Part shown: positions 16,296 to 25,030 of the stretch, piece by piece
How the letters are laid out: each line of letters opens with the position of its first letter
Position numbering within the stretch: the first letter of the stretch is position 1
Assembly: GCA_028065135.1 (NCBI GenBank)
Contig: JAPTWR010000143.1
Span: 1 to 52,509 of the forward strand
From: Acidithiobacillus sp.
GTDB lineage: Bacteria > Pseudomonadota > Gammaproteobacteria > Acidithiobacillales > Acidithiobacillaceae
DNA: 52,509 bases
Direction of reading: 5' to 3'
Program-made: the position numbers and the translations under genes
Notes under the pieces: generated by a model
Databases searched by the model: none
Told to the model about the DNA's origin: nothing
The model's input: the letters and a program-made list of their open reading frames with translations, nothing else

Positions 16296-17153
16296 ATGTT
16301 ATACCCTGAGTTGTTCAAATCGCTGGAGGCCGCACGCTGGAACATGGCTACGGATATTCCCTGGGAGCAGTTTGACCGTGGTCTGGTGAGCGATGAGCAA
16401 TTGCGCACGATCAAGATGAACGCGGTCACCGAGTGGTCCGCACTTCCGGCGACGGAGATGTTTCTCCGGGACAACCGGAATGACTCCGATTTCTCGGCTT
16501 TCATGTCCATCTGGTTCTATGAAGAGCAGAAGCATGCCTTGGTGCTTATGGAATATTTGCGCCGCTTCGCGCCGGAGTATCTGCCGACAGAAGAAGAGTT
16601 GCACAACGTGCGTTTTGAATTTGACCCAGCCCCGGCGATGGAGACGCTCATGCTCCATTTTTGTGGCGAAATTCGTCTGACGCATTGGTACAAATGCGCG
16701 GCACAGTGGCATAGCGAACCGGTGATTCGCGCGATTTACGAGGTGCTTTCCAAGGATGAGGCTCGGCACGCAGGTATTTACCTTAAATATATGCGGCGTG
16801 CTATTGATCGTCTTGGGGATACCGCACGCCTGGCCTTTGCCAAGATTGGCGTGCTCATGGCTAACACCAAGACGGCGAAGGCATTGCATCCCACCAATCT
16901 CCATGTCAATAAGGCCATGTACCCCGAAGACAGTGTGCAAAGCCATTTGCCGGACCCGGGCTGGCTGGAGCAATGGCTGGATACCCAGATTCATTTCGAT
17001 GTGATCTGGGAGGGTAAGGTAGTCAATGGCATTTTGCGTAATCTTTCCGCTTTGCTCGAAACGCCCATTCAGAGTGCCAAGGATCTCAGTCGTTACCGCA
17101 AGGCGATGAGCGCTGTCGCCCAGGACTCTTCTGGGCACATGGTGGTGGGCTAA
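16296..17153 (+). CDS. Di-iron ferritin-like protein, acyl-ACP desaturase-like
   Basis: A helical di-iron protein of about 285 residues. Two carboxylate-histidine motifs, EEQKH and DEARH, about 100 residues apart, with further Glu residues (TEWSALPATE, CGEIRLTHWY), match the soluble acyl-ACP desaturase/ferritin-like superfamily. It could insert a double bond into acyl-ACP, but short homologs of unknown function exist. I chose ATG 16296 because the family begins MLYPELFKSLEA and GAGAGG lies about 10 bases upstream; the frame is open back to 16200. It stands alone on the plus strand between aroQ and the end of ftsZ. Confidence 0.72.
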   Translation: MLYPELFKSLEAARWNMATDIPWEQFDRGLVSDEQLRTIKMNAVTEWSALPATEMFLRDNRNDSDFSAFMSIWFYEEQKHALVLMEYLRRFAPEYLPTEEELHNVRFEFDPAPAMETLMLHFCGEIRLTHWYKCAAQWHSEPVIRAIYEVLSKDEARHAGIYLKYMRRAIDRLGDTARLAFAKIGVLMANTKTAKALHPTNLHVNKAMYPEDSVQSHLPDPGWLEQWLDTQIHFDVIWEGKVVNGILRNLSALLETPIQSAKDLSRYRKAMSAVAQDSSGHMVVG

Positions 17154-17358
17154 CCACACTGTAGTGCCTTGGCGACAGGGGCTGTGTTGCCGGATCTATA
17201 GAGAAAAGTGACGGAATATCCGTGGCGGACCCTTACCCTGGATGCCCGATTGCAGTGGGCATTGAGTCCGAAAAGGTGCGCGGTTGCTGGCGGATGCAGA
17301 CGAACTGGTGCGCCCGGCAGCGGCTAGGGGGCCGCGACCGGGCAAAGAACGCTGCCGT

Positions 17359-17390
17359 CCAGGTCAAGCGCCTTTATCGCGCTGACCTGG
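17359..17390. terminator. Hairpin downstream of ftsZ
   Basis: CCAGGTC-A-AGCGC and GCGCT-GACCTGG form a stem of about 12 pairs with one bulge and a seven-base loop, 12 bases beyond the ftsZ stop. It has no run of T on either strand, so it is at best a weak or processed terminator between the convergent desaturase-like gene and the division cluster. Confidence 0.4.
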
Positions 17391-17401
17391 CTTTGTCGGC
17401 C

Positions 17402-18562
17402 TTAGTCCGCCTGGCGGCGTAAAAAGGCGGGGATGTCCAGGTCGGCATAGTTTGGGGTGTTATTGCCGCCGCGCGCGGCGGCTACCGAGGCCGCGGGGTG
17501 TTCAGCCGCCTGACGCATGCCGGTGGGCTTGTCGAGATTGCGCCAGTCTGCGGCAGTGGCCGGGGCCGGACGGGTGCGAATATTTTCGACCGCCAGACGC
17601 ACGGGTTCCCGCTGCAGACCGGTGGCGACCACAGTGACCCGCAGTTCCCCTTCCAGTTCTGGATCGAGCACGGTACCGACCTTGACGTTGGCATCATCAG
17701 CGGCATAGCCACGAATCAGTTCACCGACCTCTTCAAACTCGCCCAGGGTCAGGTCCATGCCAGCGGTGATGTTGACCAGAATGCCGCGGGCGCCGGAGAG
17801 GTTGATGTCATCCAGCAACGGACTGGAAGCAGCGCGGGTGGCTGCGTCCTTGGCGCGGTTTTCGCCGCGACCGCTGGCGGCACCCATCATCGCAAGGCCC
17901 ATGCCGGACATGATGGTGCGGACATCGGCGAAGTCGAGGTTCATCAGACCGGGGCGGGTGACCAACTCGGCGATGCCCTGCACGGCGCCAAGGAGGATGT
18001 TGTCGGCGGCTTGGTAGGCATCCTTGAGGCTGATGTTTTTGCCAAGGACGGACAACAGTTTTTCATTGGGGATGATGACCAGTGAGTCCACATACTGGGA
18101 GAGTTCGTCGATGCCGGAGAGGGCGTGCTGCTGACGTTTCTTGCCCTCAAAGTTGAAGGGTTTGGTGACCACGCCGACGGTAAGGATGCCCATGTCGCGG
18201 GCAATGGCCGCCACCACGGGGGCGGCACCGGTGCCGGTGCCGCCCCCCATGCCGGTGGTGATGAAGACCATGTCGGCCTTCTCCAAAGCTGCGCGGATTT
18301 CGTCACGGCCTTCTTCGGCAGCCTTGCGGCCGACTTCGGGATCCGCGCCGGCGCCGAGGCCGCGGGTGATCTGGGCGCCGAGCTGGATGATATGGTTGGC
18401 GTGGGAATGGCGCAGCGCCTGGGCATCGGTATTGGCAGTGATGAATTCCACGTCTTCCAGACCCGCTATACACATGTTGTTGATGGCATTACCGCCGCCG
18501 CCACCGACGCCGATCACTTTGATGACCGCGCCTTCCTGTTCACATTCATTGAGTTCAAACAT
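17402..18562 (-). CDS. ftsZ: Cell division GTPase FtsZ
   Basis: A 386-residue tubulin homolog that polymerises into the division ring. Visible are the N-terminal GVGGGGGNAINNM, the tubulin signature GGGTGTGAAP, the NLDFADV segment of the T7 loop region, and a variable linker ending in the conserved C-terminal tail DIPAFLRRQAD that binds FtsA and ZipA. AGAGGAAAG precedes ATG 18562. It is the last gene of the dcw cluster; lpxC, which follows ftsZ in E. coli, is elsewhere in this window. Confidence 0.98.
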   Translation of the reverse strand: MFELNECEQEGAVIKVIGVGGGGGNAINNMCIAGLEDVEFITANTDAQALRHSHANHIIQLGAQITRGLGAGADPEVGRKAAEEGRDEIRAALEKADMVFITTGMGGGTGTGAAPVVAAIARDMGILTVGVVTKPFNFEGKKRQQHALSGIDELSQYVDSLVIIPNEKLLSVLGKNISLKDAYQAADNILLGAVQGIAELVTRPGLMNLDFADVRTIMSGMGLAMMGAASGRGENRAKDAATRAASSPLLDDINLSGARGILVNITAGMDLTLGEFEEVGELIRGYAADDANVKVGTVLDPELEGELRVTVVATGLQREPVRLAVENIRTRPAPATAADWRNLDKPTGMRQAAEHPAASVAAARGGNNTPNYADLDIPAFLRRQAD

Positions 18563-18620
18563 GGTCTTTCCTCTTCTTGAAGTCCTGCAAAATGGTGTGC
18601 CTCAGCCCTGCAAGCAGAAA

Positions 18621-19889
18621 TTAGCCAAAGCTCGTCTGTACCCAGGAGCGCATCTTGCGAAAAATGCCGCCGAAGCTGGTATCCATATGATTTTCCCGTG
18701 CCGCAATAGCCGGGTTCTGTAAAGGCTCTGCCTGGCTTACCACTTGATTGTGGAGACCATACATGACCAGGCCCACCCCCGTGGCATGGCCCGGCGTATG
18801 AACGACGGTTTCCATGCCGGGCAAATGCATGGGTTCACCGACGCGCACTGGCAGGTGGAGGATTTCCTCGGCCAGTTCGGCCATACCTTCCAGCTTGCTG
18901 GAACCGCCGGTAATGACCACTCCAGCCGCGACCATATCTTCATAGCCGGTGCGCCGCAGCTCAGCCTGGATCAGCTCAAAGAGTTCCTTGATGCGGGGTT
19001 CGATGATGTCGCCGAGAATGCGTCGGGATATGGTCCGGGGCGGGCGCGTGCCGACGCTGGGGACGGGGATTTCTTCATCTTGCTCGATGAGGTCACCGAG
19101 GGCGCAGCCGTAGAGTTTTTTGATATTTTCCGCGTCGACGGGTGGGGTGCGCAGGCCGAGAGCAATGTCGTTGGTGACCTGATCGCCGGCAATGGGGATG
19201 ACGGCGGTATGGCGAACGGCGCCATCGCGGAAGATGGCGATATCCGTGGTACCACCGCCGATGTCCACTAGGCAGACGCCCAGTTCCTTCTCATCGGCGG
19301 TGAGGACAGCGTCGGCGGAGGCGAGCTGTTCGAGGACCAGATCCTGTACCTGCAAGCCGCAGCGTTCGACGCATTTGGTGATGTTTTGCGCGGCGCTGAC
19401 GGCACCGGTGACGATATGCACCCGGGCCTCCAGGCGCACGCCGGACATGCCGACGGGCTCACGGACGCCTTCCTGGCTGTCAATCATGAATTCCTGGGGC
19501 AGGATATGAATGACGTTCTGATCCTGGGGAATGACGATGGCACGGGCGGCGTCCATGACCCGGCCAACGTCCTCATGGCTGACTTCCTTGTTCTTGATGG
19601 CGACGATGCCGTGGCTGTTGTAGCCGCGGATGTGGCCGCCGGCGATGCCGACCACCGCGCCGTGAATCTGCACACCGGCCATCAGTTCCGCTTCCTGCAC
19701 GGCGCGGGTGATGGCCTGCACGGTGGATTCGATGTCGACGACCACACCCTTTTTGAGGCCGCGGGAGGGATGTTGACCGACGCCGATGATCTCCGCCTCA
19801 CGGCCGCCCCTGGACTGGGCGACGATGCAGGCGACCTTGGAGGTGCCGATGTCCAAACCGACGATGAGTTCAGGATTGCTGCGTTTCAT
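18621..19889 (-). CDS. ftsA: Cell division protein FtsA
   Basis: A 422-residue actin-like ATPase that tethers FtsZ to the membrane. Motifs are VGLDIGTSKV (phosphate 1), the DIGGGTTDIA phosphate 2 loop and VITGGSSKL (adenosine loop), with a C-terminal amphipathic membrane-targeting helix (GIFRKMRSWV). AAGGAG lies upstream of the start. It is separated from ftsZ by 58 bases and from ftsQ by 30. Confidence 0.97.
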   Translation of the reverse strand: MKRSNPELIVGLDIGTSKVACIVAQSRGGREAEIIGVGQHPSRGLKKGVVVDIESTVQAITRAVQEAELMAGVQIHGAVVGIAGGHIRGYNSHGIVAIKNKEVSHEDVGRVMDAARAIVIPQDQNVIHILPQEFMIDSQEGVREPVGMSGVRLEARVHIVTGAVSAAQNITKCVERCGLQVQDLVLEQLASADAVLTADEKELGVCLVDIGGGTTDIAIFRDGAVRHTAVIPIAGDQVTNDIALGLRTPPVDAENIKKLYGCALGDLIEQDEEIPVPSVGTRPPRTISRRILGDIIEPRIKELFELIQAELRRTGYEDMVAAGVVITGGSSKLEGMAELAEEILHLPVRVGEPMHLPGMETVVHTPGHATGVGLVMYGLHNQVVSQAEPLQNPAIAARENHMDTSFGGIFRKMRSWVQTSFG

Positions 19890-19919
19890 TTCATCTTGCT
19901 CCTTCGGATCGGTGATCCG

Positions 19920-20765
19920 TTACTGACTGCTGATGGTGGCCGCCGTGGGCATGGCGACCGCAAAGCCGTTGGTGTAGCGCAAGTCCATGGTGGCCCCTGG
20001 CACGAGGTATTCTTTGACTTGGGGGACAATAGTCACCCACCGTGTTAAAGCGGGAAGGATGTTTTCACTGCCCAGCAGCAGGCGCACCTTATTGCTGAGA
20101 ATGCAACGCCAGCCGCCGCGTTGATCTTCTTGCAAATCCAGCACCTTGACGCCCAGAGGGGTGAGGATCTGATTGAATTTGGCCATCTGTGCAATCAGCC
20201 TGGCGCCGCTATCCGCCGGTCCTTCGAGATTCGCCAGATTATCGGGGACCTGACCGGGAGGAACACTGAACACCTGACCTTGGGCATTCACCATTTGTCC
20301 GGCGCCGCCCAGCCAGCGGGCCACGGGCACTTCGGGTTTGATATCGATCTGCAAGCGATTGGGCCAGACCCTGCGGACTTCGGTATCGGCGACCCAAGGC
20401 AGTGCATCGAGGGCGTTGCGTACCTGCTTCGGGTTTACCCAGAGAAAACCCTGAGCAATGTAAGGTTTGAGGATGGTATTGACCGTGGGCAGCGGAATTC
20501 TCGCGGAGCTGCCGATAATGGTCAGGGTGCTGATGGGCATGAGTTGCGGTTCGCGCGCCCAGTTCCAGCCTATCCAGCCCCCCCAGGCGAGGGCACTGAG
20601 GCTGACGCCGCCGATCAGCATGCGACCGTAAAGTCGCCATGGGATGGGTTGGTGTGCTTTGGGTGGAGCCGCCGCTTCGGCCTTGCGTTTGGGTGGCACC
20701 TTGATAGTGGCGGCAGGCCGTTGCGGGTTCCGCCCATGACGGTAATCGCGCATGACGCTAACCAT
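19920..20765 (-). CDS. ftsQ: Cell division protein FtsQ
   Basis: A 281-residue bitopic divisome protein linking early and late division proteins. It has a basic proline-rich cytoplasmic N-terminus, a transmembrane helix at about residues 48-68, a POTRA domain (starting around PLPTVNTILKPY, with DALPWVADTEVRRVWPNRL typical of FtsQ) and the beta domain. The start at 20765 overlaps the ddl stop; a second ATG four codons on is also possible. Confidence 0.95.
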   Translation of the reverse strand: MVSVMRDYRHGRNPQRPAATIKVPPKRKAEAAAPPKAHQPIPWRLYGRMLIGGVSLSALAWGGWIGWNWAREPQLMPISTLTIIGSSARIPLPTVNTILKPYIAQGFLWVNPKQVRNALDALPWVADTEVRRVWPNRLQIDIKPEVPVARWLGGAGQMVNAQGQVFSVPPGQVPDNLANLEGPADSGARLIAQMAKFNQILTPLGVKVLDLQEDQRGGWRCILSNKVRLLLGSENILPALTRWVTIVPQVKEYLVPGATMDLRYTNGFAVAMPTAATISSQ

Positions 20766-21684
20766 GTTTCACTCTCCTCTGCGCAGTACGCAGTATGGCG
20801 TTACATAATTCCGGGAAATCCATGCCGCTCGCTTGGGCGGCCATGGGAACCAGGCTGTGGCTGGTCATGCCGGGTACACTGTTCACTTCCAGCAGATGGG
20901 CCTGGCCGCCGCTGCTGATCATGAAGTCGACCCGTCCCCAGTCGCGGCCGCCCAGTTCGGCAAAGGCCTTGAGCGCAAGTGTCTGCAACTGCTGATCCAG
21001 TGTGGCGCCGAGGCCGGAGGGCAAGAGGTAGCGGGTATCGTCGGCGAGATACTTGGCGGTGTAGTCGTAGAAGGCGCGGGGTGTTTCGATGACAATGGGC
21101 GGCAGTGCACGGCCGTCGAGGATGCCAACGGTGGCTTCGTGGCCGATGACGGCACCCTCGCAGAGGACTTCGTCTTCCATCGCAAAGGCGCACTGCAAGG
21201 CCGCATCCAGTTCTGCCGGACCCGTAACTTTGCTGACGCCAAGGCTGGAACCGCCGTGGTTCGGCTTGATGTACAGGGGCCAGCCGAAGCGGGCGCCGAG
21301 ATCAGGTGCATTCTCGCCGCGGCGCAGCAGGATGCCGTCGGTCACCGGTAAACCGGCTGCCCGCCAGAGCTGCTTGCAGCGCCATTTATCCATGGCGAGG
21401 GCGGAAGCGAGGACGCCGCTGCCGGTATAGGGCATGTCGAGAGTCTCCAGACAGGCCTGCAACAGGCCGTCTTCGCCTACCGCGCCATGGCAGACGTTGA
21501 AGACGATGTGCGCCTTGCTGTCTGCCACTTGCTGCTGAAGGGCGGCCGGCTGGATGTCAATGCCGACGGCATCCAGGCCCAATCCCCGCAGCGCCTGCAA
21601 TACGGCGCGACCGCTGTCGAGGGAAACTTCGCGCTCGCCGGAGGGACCCCCATAAAGTACGGCTATGCGGAGCAAATCAGACAT
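20758..21684 (-). CDS. ddl: D-alanine--D-alanine ligase
   Basis: A 308-residue ATP-grasp enzyme joining two D-alanines for the peptidoglycan stem peptide. Family motifs are VLYGGPSGEREVSLDSG at the N-terminus, KPNHGGSSLGVSKV, and LLEVNSVPGMTSHSLVP near the C-terminus. I chose ATG 21684 (MSDLLRIAVLYGG), which overlaps the murB stop by 8 bases; the longer frame to 21798 runs back into murB. Confidence 0.97.
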   Translation of the reverse strand: MSDLLRIAVLYGGPSGEREVSLDSGRAVLQALRGLGLDAVGIDIQPAALQQQVADSKAHIVFNVCHGAVGEDGLLQACLETLDMPYTGSGVLASALAMDKWRCKQLWRAAGLPVTDGILLRRGENAPDLGARFGWPLYIKPNHGGSSLGVSKVTGPAELDAALQCAFAMEDEVLCEGAVIGHEATVGILDGRALPPIVIETPRAFYDYTAKYLADDTRYLLPSGLGATLDQQLQTLALKAFAELGGRDWGRVDFMISSGGQAHLLEVNSVPGMTSHSLVPMAAQASGMDFPELCNAILRTAQRRVKHG

Positions 21685-22564
21685 CGGCCACCTCCCCGAT
21701 AACGCGCATCTCCGGCTGGAGTTCGATACCAAAGCGGCTGAGAACCTCTTGTTGCACGTTGGCCACCAGTGCTTCAATCTCCTCGGCGCGGGCAGCACCG
21801 CGGTTGATGATGAAATTGGCGTGCTGGATACTTACTTCGGCATCGCCATAGCGTATGCCCTTGAGTTCCGCCGCTTCAATGAGCCGGGCGGCATGATCGC
21901 CGGGTGGGTTGCGGAAGACGGAACCGCAGCTCGGCCATTCCAGAGGCTGGGTGGCGGCGCGGCGTTCTTGCCAGGTACGCAGGCGCTGCATGACGGTGTC
22001 GCGATCTTCGGGGGTCAGGCGTAATCCTGCAGCGACGAAGCAGGCCGCGCCCTGACCCAGAACTTCCCGGTAACCAATCTGAAACTCGGCGCGAGACAGG
22101 CGTTGCAGTTGGCCATCGGGATGTAATACCTCGACCCATTCCACCAGGCTCCAGGTGTCGCCACCGTGGGCGCCGGCATTCATACTGAGACAGCCGCCCA
22201 GGGTGCCGGGAATGCCGGCCAGAAATTCGGCGCCGGCGAGCCCGGCTTTGGCGGCGAAATGGGCGATCTTCACTGCGCCCGCGCCCGCTCCGGCACGGAC
22301 CAGGCCGGACGCGTCGAGGGTGATTTCATCCAGGGTGTTGGCGAGGCAAATGACGGTGCCGCGCAGGCCGCCATCGCGCACCAGCACGTTGCTGCCCAGC
22401 CCGAGCCAGGTGAGGGGGGCGACGGCGAAACCCTGCAGGAAAGCCTGCAGATCTTCCAGCGTGCCGGGCAGGTAGAAACGATCGGCCGGACCGCCGACCC
22501 GCCAGCTGGTGTGGCGGTGCATGGGTTCTCCCAAGCGTAGACGACCCCCGATGGCGGGCATCAT
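21677..22564 (-). CDS. murB: UDP-N-acetylenolpyruvoylglucosamine reductase
   Basis: A 295-residue FAD enzyme that reduces UDP-GlcNAc-enolpyruvate to UDP-MurNAc. Visible are HTSWRVGGPADRF, the FAD-binding LGLGSNVLVRDGG, IPGTLGGCLSMNAGAHG and CGSVFRNPPGDHAARLIE with the catalytic serine. The start at 22564 makes an ATGA overlap with the murC stop, which is why I prefer it to 22594. It is type I (no extra C-terminal loop loss seen). Confidence 0.96.
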   Translation of the reverse strand: MMPAIGGRLRLGEPMHRHTSWRVGGPADRFYLPGTLEDLQAFLQGFAVAPLTWLGLGSNVLVRDGGLRGTVICLANTLDEITLDASGLVRAGAGAGAVKIAHFAAKAGLAGAEFLAGIPGTLGGCLSMNAGAHGGDTWSLVEWVEVLHPDGQLQRLSRAEFQIGYREVLGQGAACFVAAGLRLTPEDRDTVMQRLRTWQERRAATQPLEWPSCGSVFRNPPGDHAARLIEAAELKGIRYGDAEVSIQHANFIINRGAARAEEIEALVANVQQEVLSRFGIELQPEMRVIGEVADV

Positions 22565-23955
22565 GCGGGATCCTCCGCGAAGACCTGGGACCATTGCGCC
22601 GCCAGACTGGCGATGCTGCCCGCGCCGAGAGTCAGCAGTACGGCCCCGGCGGGGAGTTCGGCGCGGATGTGTCGCGGCGCCGTGAGTAAATCAGGCAGGA
22701 AGCGGACAGACACCCCTTGCGCGGCCATGGCCGTAGCGAGGGCGCGGCTGCTGACGCCGGGTAAGGCCTTTTCGCCAGCACTGTAAATGTCCGTCAGGAT
22801 CACCCGATCCGCCGCCGCCAGGCTGCTGACGAAATCACCGAAGAGCGCTTGCGTGCGGCTGTGGCGATGGGGCTGAAAGGCCACCACCAGCGGTCGCTCC
22901 GGCCATACGGAGCGGGCTGCGGCGATAGTGGCGGCGATTTCCCGGGGGTGATGGCCGTAATCATCCACCACGGTGATTCCGTCGAATGTACCGACCAGCT
23001 CAAAGCGGCGGCCGACCCCACGGAAGTCGGCCAGAGCGTTGGCAATAGTGGATTCCTGTATGCCCACCTTGCTGGCGATGCCGATGGCGGCAAGGGCATT
23101 GAGGACGTTGTGGCGGCCGGGGATGCCCAGTTCTACGTCCAGCCAGTGGACATAGTCGCTGTCCACCCGCCGCCACACGGCGAAGCGACTGCCGATGCCG
23201 TGCACGGCGACATCGCGCGCTTGTAAATCCACATCGTCACCGAAGCCGTAGCGCAGTACGGGGGTGCGCAATTCGGGGATGAGGCCGGCGACCATGGGTT
23301 CATCGGTGCAGAGGACGGCGAGGCCGTAGAAGGGCAGACGCTGGAGAAATTGCAGGAAGGCGCCGCGCAAATTATCGAGGCTGTCGCCGTAGGTTTCCAT
23401 GTGATCGGCGTCGATGTTGGTGACGACGGCCATGACGGGCGAGAGATAGAGGAAGGATGCATCAGATTCGTCCGCTTCCGCCACCAGATATTCGCCACTG
23501 CCGAGGGCGGCATGGGTGCCTGCGCTCTTCAAGCGGCCGCCGATGACGAAGGTGGGGTCCAGTCCGCCAACGCCGAGAATACTGGCCACCAGGCTCGTGG
23601 TGGTGGTCTTGCCGTGGGTGCCGGCGATGGCGATGCCCTGCTTGAAGCGCATCAACTCCGCCAGCATCTCGGCGCGGCGGATGACGGGGATGCGCAGTTC
23701 GCGGGCGGCTTGTACCTCTGGATTGCTTTCGGGAATGGCCGAAGAAATCACGACCACATCCGCGCCGCGCACATTGGCCGCTTCGTGGCCGCTGAAAATC
23801 CGCGCCCCTAAGTCCGTCAGGCGCAGAGTGGAACTGCCGGGATGTAAATCGGAGCCGGAGACGGCATAGCCGAGATTCAACAGCACTTCGGCGATGCCGC
23901 GCATGCCGCTGCCGCCGATGCCGACCATGTGGATTTGGCGGACCCAGTTACGCAT
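22561..23955 (-). CDS. murC: UDP-N-acetylmuramate--L-alanine ligase
   Basis: A 464-residue Mur ligase adding L-alanine to UDP-MurNAc. The NAD-like N-terminal fold (IHMVGIGGSGMRGIAEVL), the ATP loop GTHGKTTTTS, EADESDASF and the DDYGHHPREI segment are all present. The start at 23955 has GGAGG five bases upstream and overlaps the murG stop by 8 bases; the frame is open back to 24024 within murG. Confidence 0.97.
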   Translation of the reverse strand: MRNWVRQIHMVGIGGSGMRGIAEVLLNLGYAVSGSDLHPGSSTLRLTDLGARIFSGHEAANVRGADVVVISSAIPESNPEVQAARELRIPVIRRAEMLAELMRFKQGIAIAGTHGKTTTTSLVASILGVGGLDPTFVIGGRLKSAGTHAALGSGEYLVAEADESDASFLYLSPVMAVVTNIDADHMETYGDSLDNLRGAFLQFLQRLPFYGLAVLCTDEPMVAGLIPELRTPVLRYGFGDDVDLQARDVAVHGIGSRFAVWRRVDSDYVHWLDVELGIPGRHNVLNALAAIGIASKVGIQESTIANALADFRGVGRRFELVGTFDGITVVDDYGHHPREIAATIAAARSVWPERPLVVAFQPHRHSRTQALFGDFVSSLAAADRVILTDIYSAGEKALPGVSSRALATAMAAQGVSVRFLPDLLTAPRHIRAELPAGAVLLTLGAGSIASLAAQWSQVFAEDPA

Positions 23956-25030
23956 TGTTGCCTCCGTCATATTCTCCGCACGCTGTCGCAACGGTGGCGG
24001 CGGCGTCGCCCTTGGCCTGCGCACGCGCGGCTTCTGCCCAGCGCAGGCGGAGTGCGGCGTCGGTCAGCAAGGGGTTCAACACGTCGCGCAATTGTATGGC
24101 GTCCAGTCCCTCCTGACGCAGCATCCTGGCCGCACCGGCCTCCTCCAGAAAACGGGCGTTGGCGGCCTGATGGTCGTCCACCGCGAAGGGAAAGGGGATC
24201 AGGACGGCGCCGAGACCAGCGGCGGCGAGTTCGGCGATGGTGGCGGCGCCGGCGCGGCAGAGGGCGAGGTCGGCCCAACCCAGCGCCGCGGCCATATCCT
24301 CTATAAAGGGTTCTACCCGAGCGTCAAGGCCCGCCTGCGTGTAAGCCGCCTGCGTGCTTTCCACGTGATCCTTACCTGTCTGGTGCCAGATGGCAGGGCG
24401 CTCGGCAGCGGTCATGCCGCTCAACGCGGCGACACTGACTTCGTTGAGCACCTTGGCGCCCTGACTGCCGCCCATGATGAGCAGGTGCGCCGGCCCTTTC
24501 CGGTTGTGGAAGCGTTCCTGCGGTGTCGGCAAGGCGCGAATGGCCGCGCGCACCGGATTCCCCACCCACTCACCGCGGGCCAGACGGGTGCCGGGAAAGC
24601 CGAGAAAAATACGCCTGGCCAGCGGGGCCAGCAAACGATTGCTGAGCCCGGCGATGGCATTTTGTTCATGCAGACAGAGTGGACGTCCCAGAGTCCAGGC
24701 GGCGATGCCGACGGGTGCGGCGACGTAACCCCCCATGCCCAGGACCACATGGCTCCGGGTCCGCCGCAAAATCTGCCGGGCCTGGAGGATGGCCTTGCTC
24801 ACCCGCCAGGGTGCACGCAACCAGCGCCCCATGCCTTTGCCGCGCAGGCCCTGCATGTCCAGGGTATACAGCGGGTAGCCGCGTTCCGGCACCAGGCGTG
24901 CTTCCATCCCGGCAGCCGTTCCCGCAAAAGCGACCTCCACGCCCCGGGCGCGCAGTGCGTCGGCGACCGCCAGGGCCGGGAAGACATGGCCGCCAGTGCC
25001 GCCGGCTGCGATCAGGACGCTGTCAGCCAT
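23948..25030 (-). CDS. murG: UDP-GlcNAc:lipid I N-acetylglucosaminyltransferase
   Basis: A 360-residue GT28 enzyme at the inner face of the membrane that converts lipid I to lipid II. Motifs are AAGGTGGHVFPALA at the N-terminus, MGGYVAAP, HEQNAIAGLSNR, GGSQGAK and the acceptor loop with RAGAATIAEL. ATG 25030 has GGAGGA upstream and overlaps the ftsW stop; the longer frame to 25105 lies in ftsW. Confidence 0.97.
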   Translation of the reverse strand: MADSVLIAAGGTGGHVFPALAVADALRARGVEVAFAGTAAGMEARLVPERGYPLYTLDMQGLRGKGMGRWLRAPWRVSKAILQARQILRRTRSHVVLGMGGYVAAPVGIAAWTLGRPLCLHEQNAIAGLSNRLLAPLARRIFLGFPGTRLARGEWVGNPVRAAIRALPTPQERFHNRKGPAHLLIMGGSQGAKVLNEVSVAALSGMTAAERPAIWHQTGKDHVESTQAAYTQAGLDARVEPFIEDMAAALGWADLALCRAGAATIAELAAAGLGAVLIPFPFAVDDHQAANARFLEEAGAARMLRQEGLDAIQLRDVLNPLLTDAALRLRWAEAARAQAKGDAAATVATACGEYDGGNNA

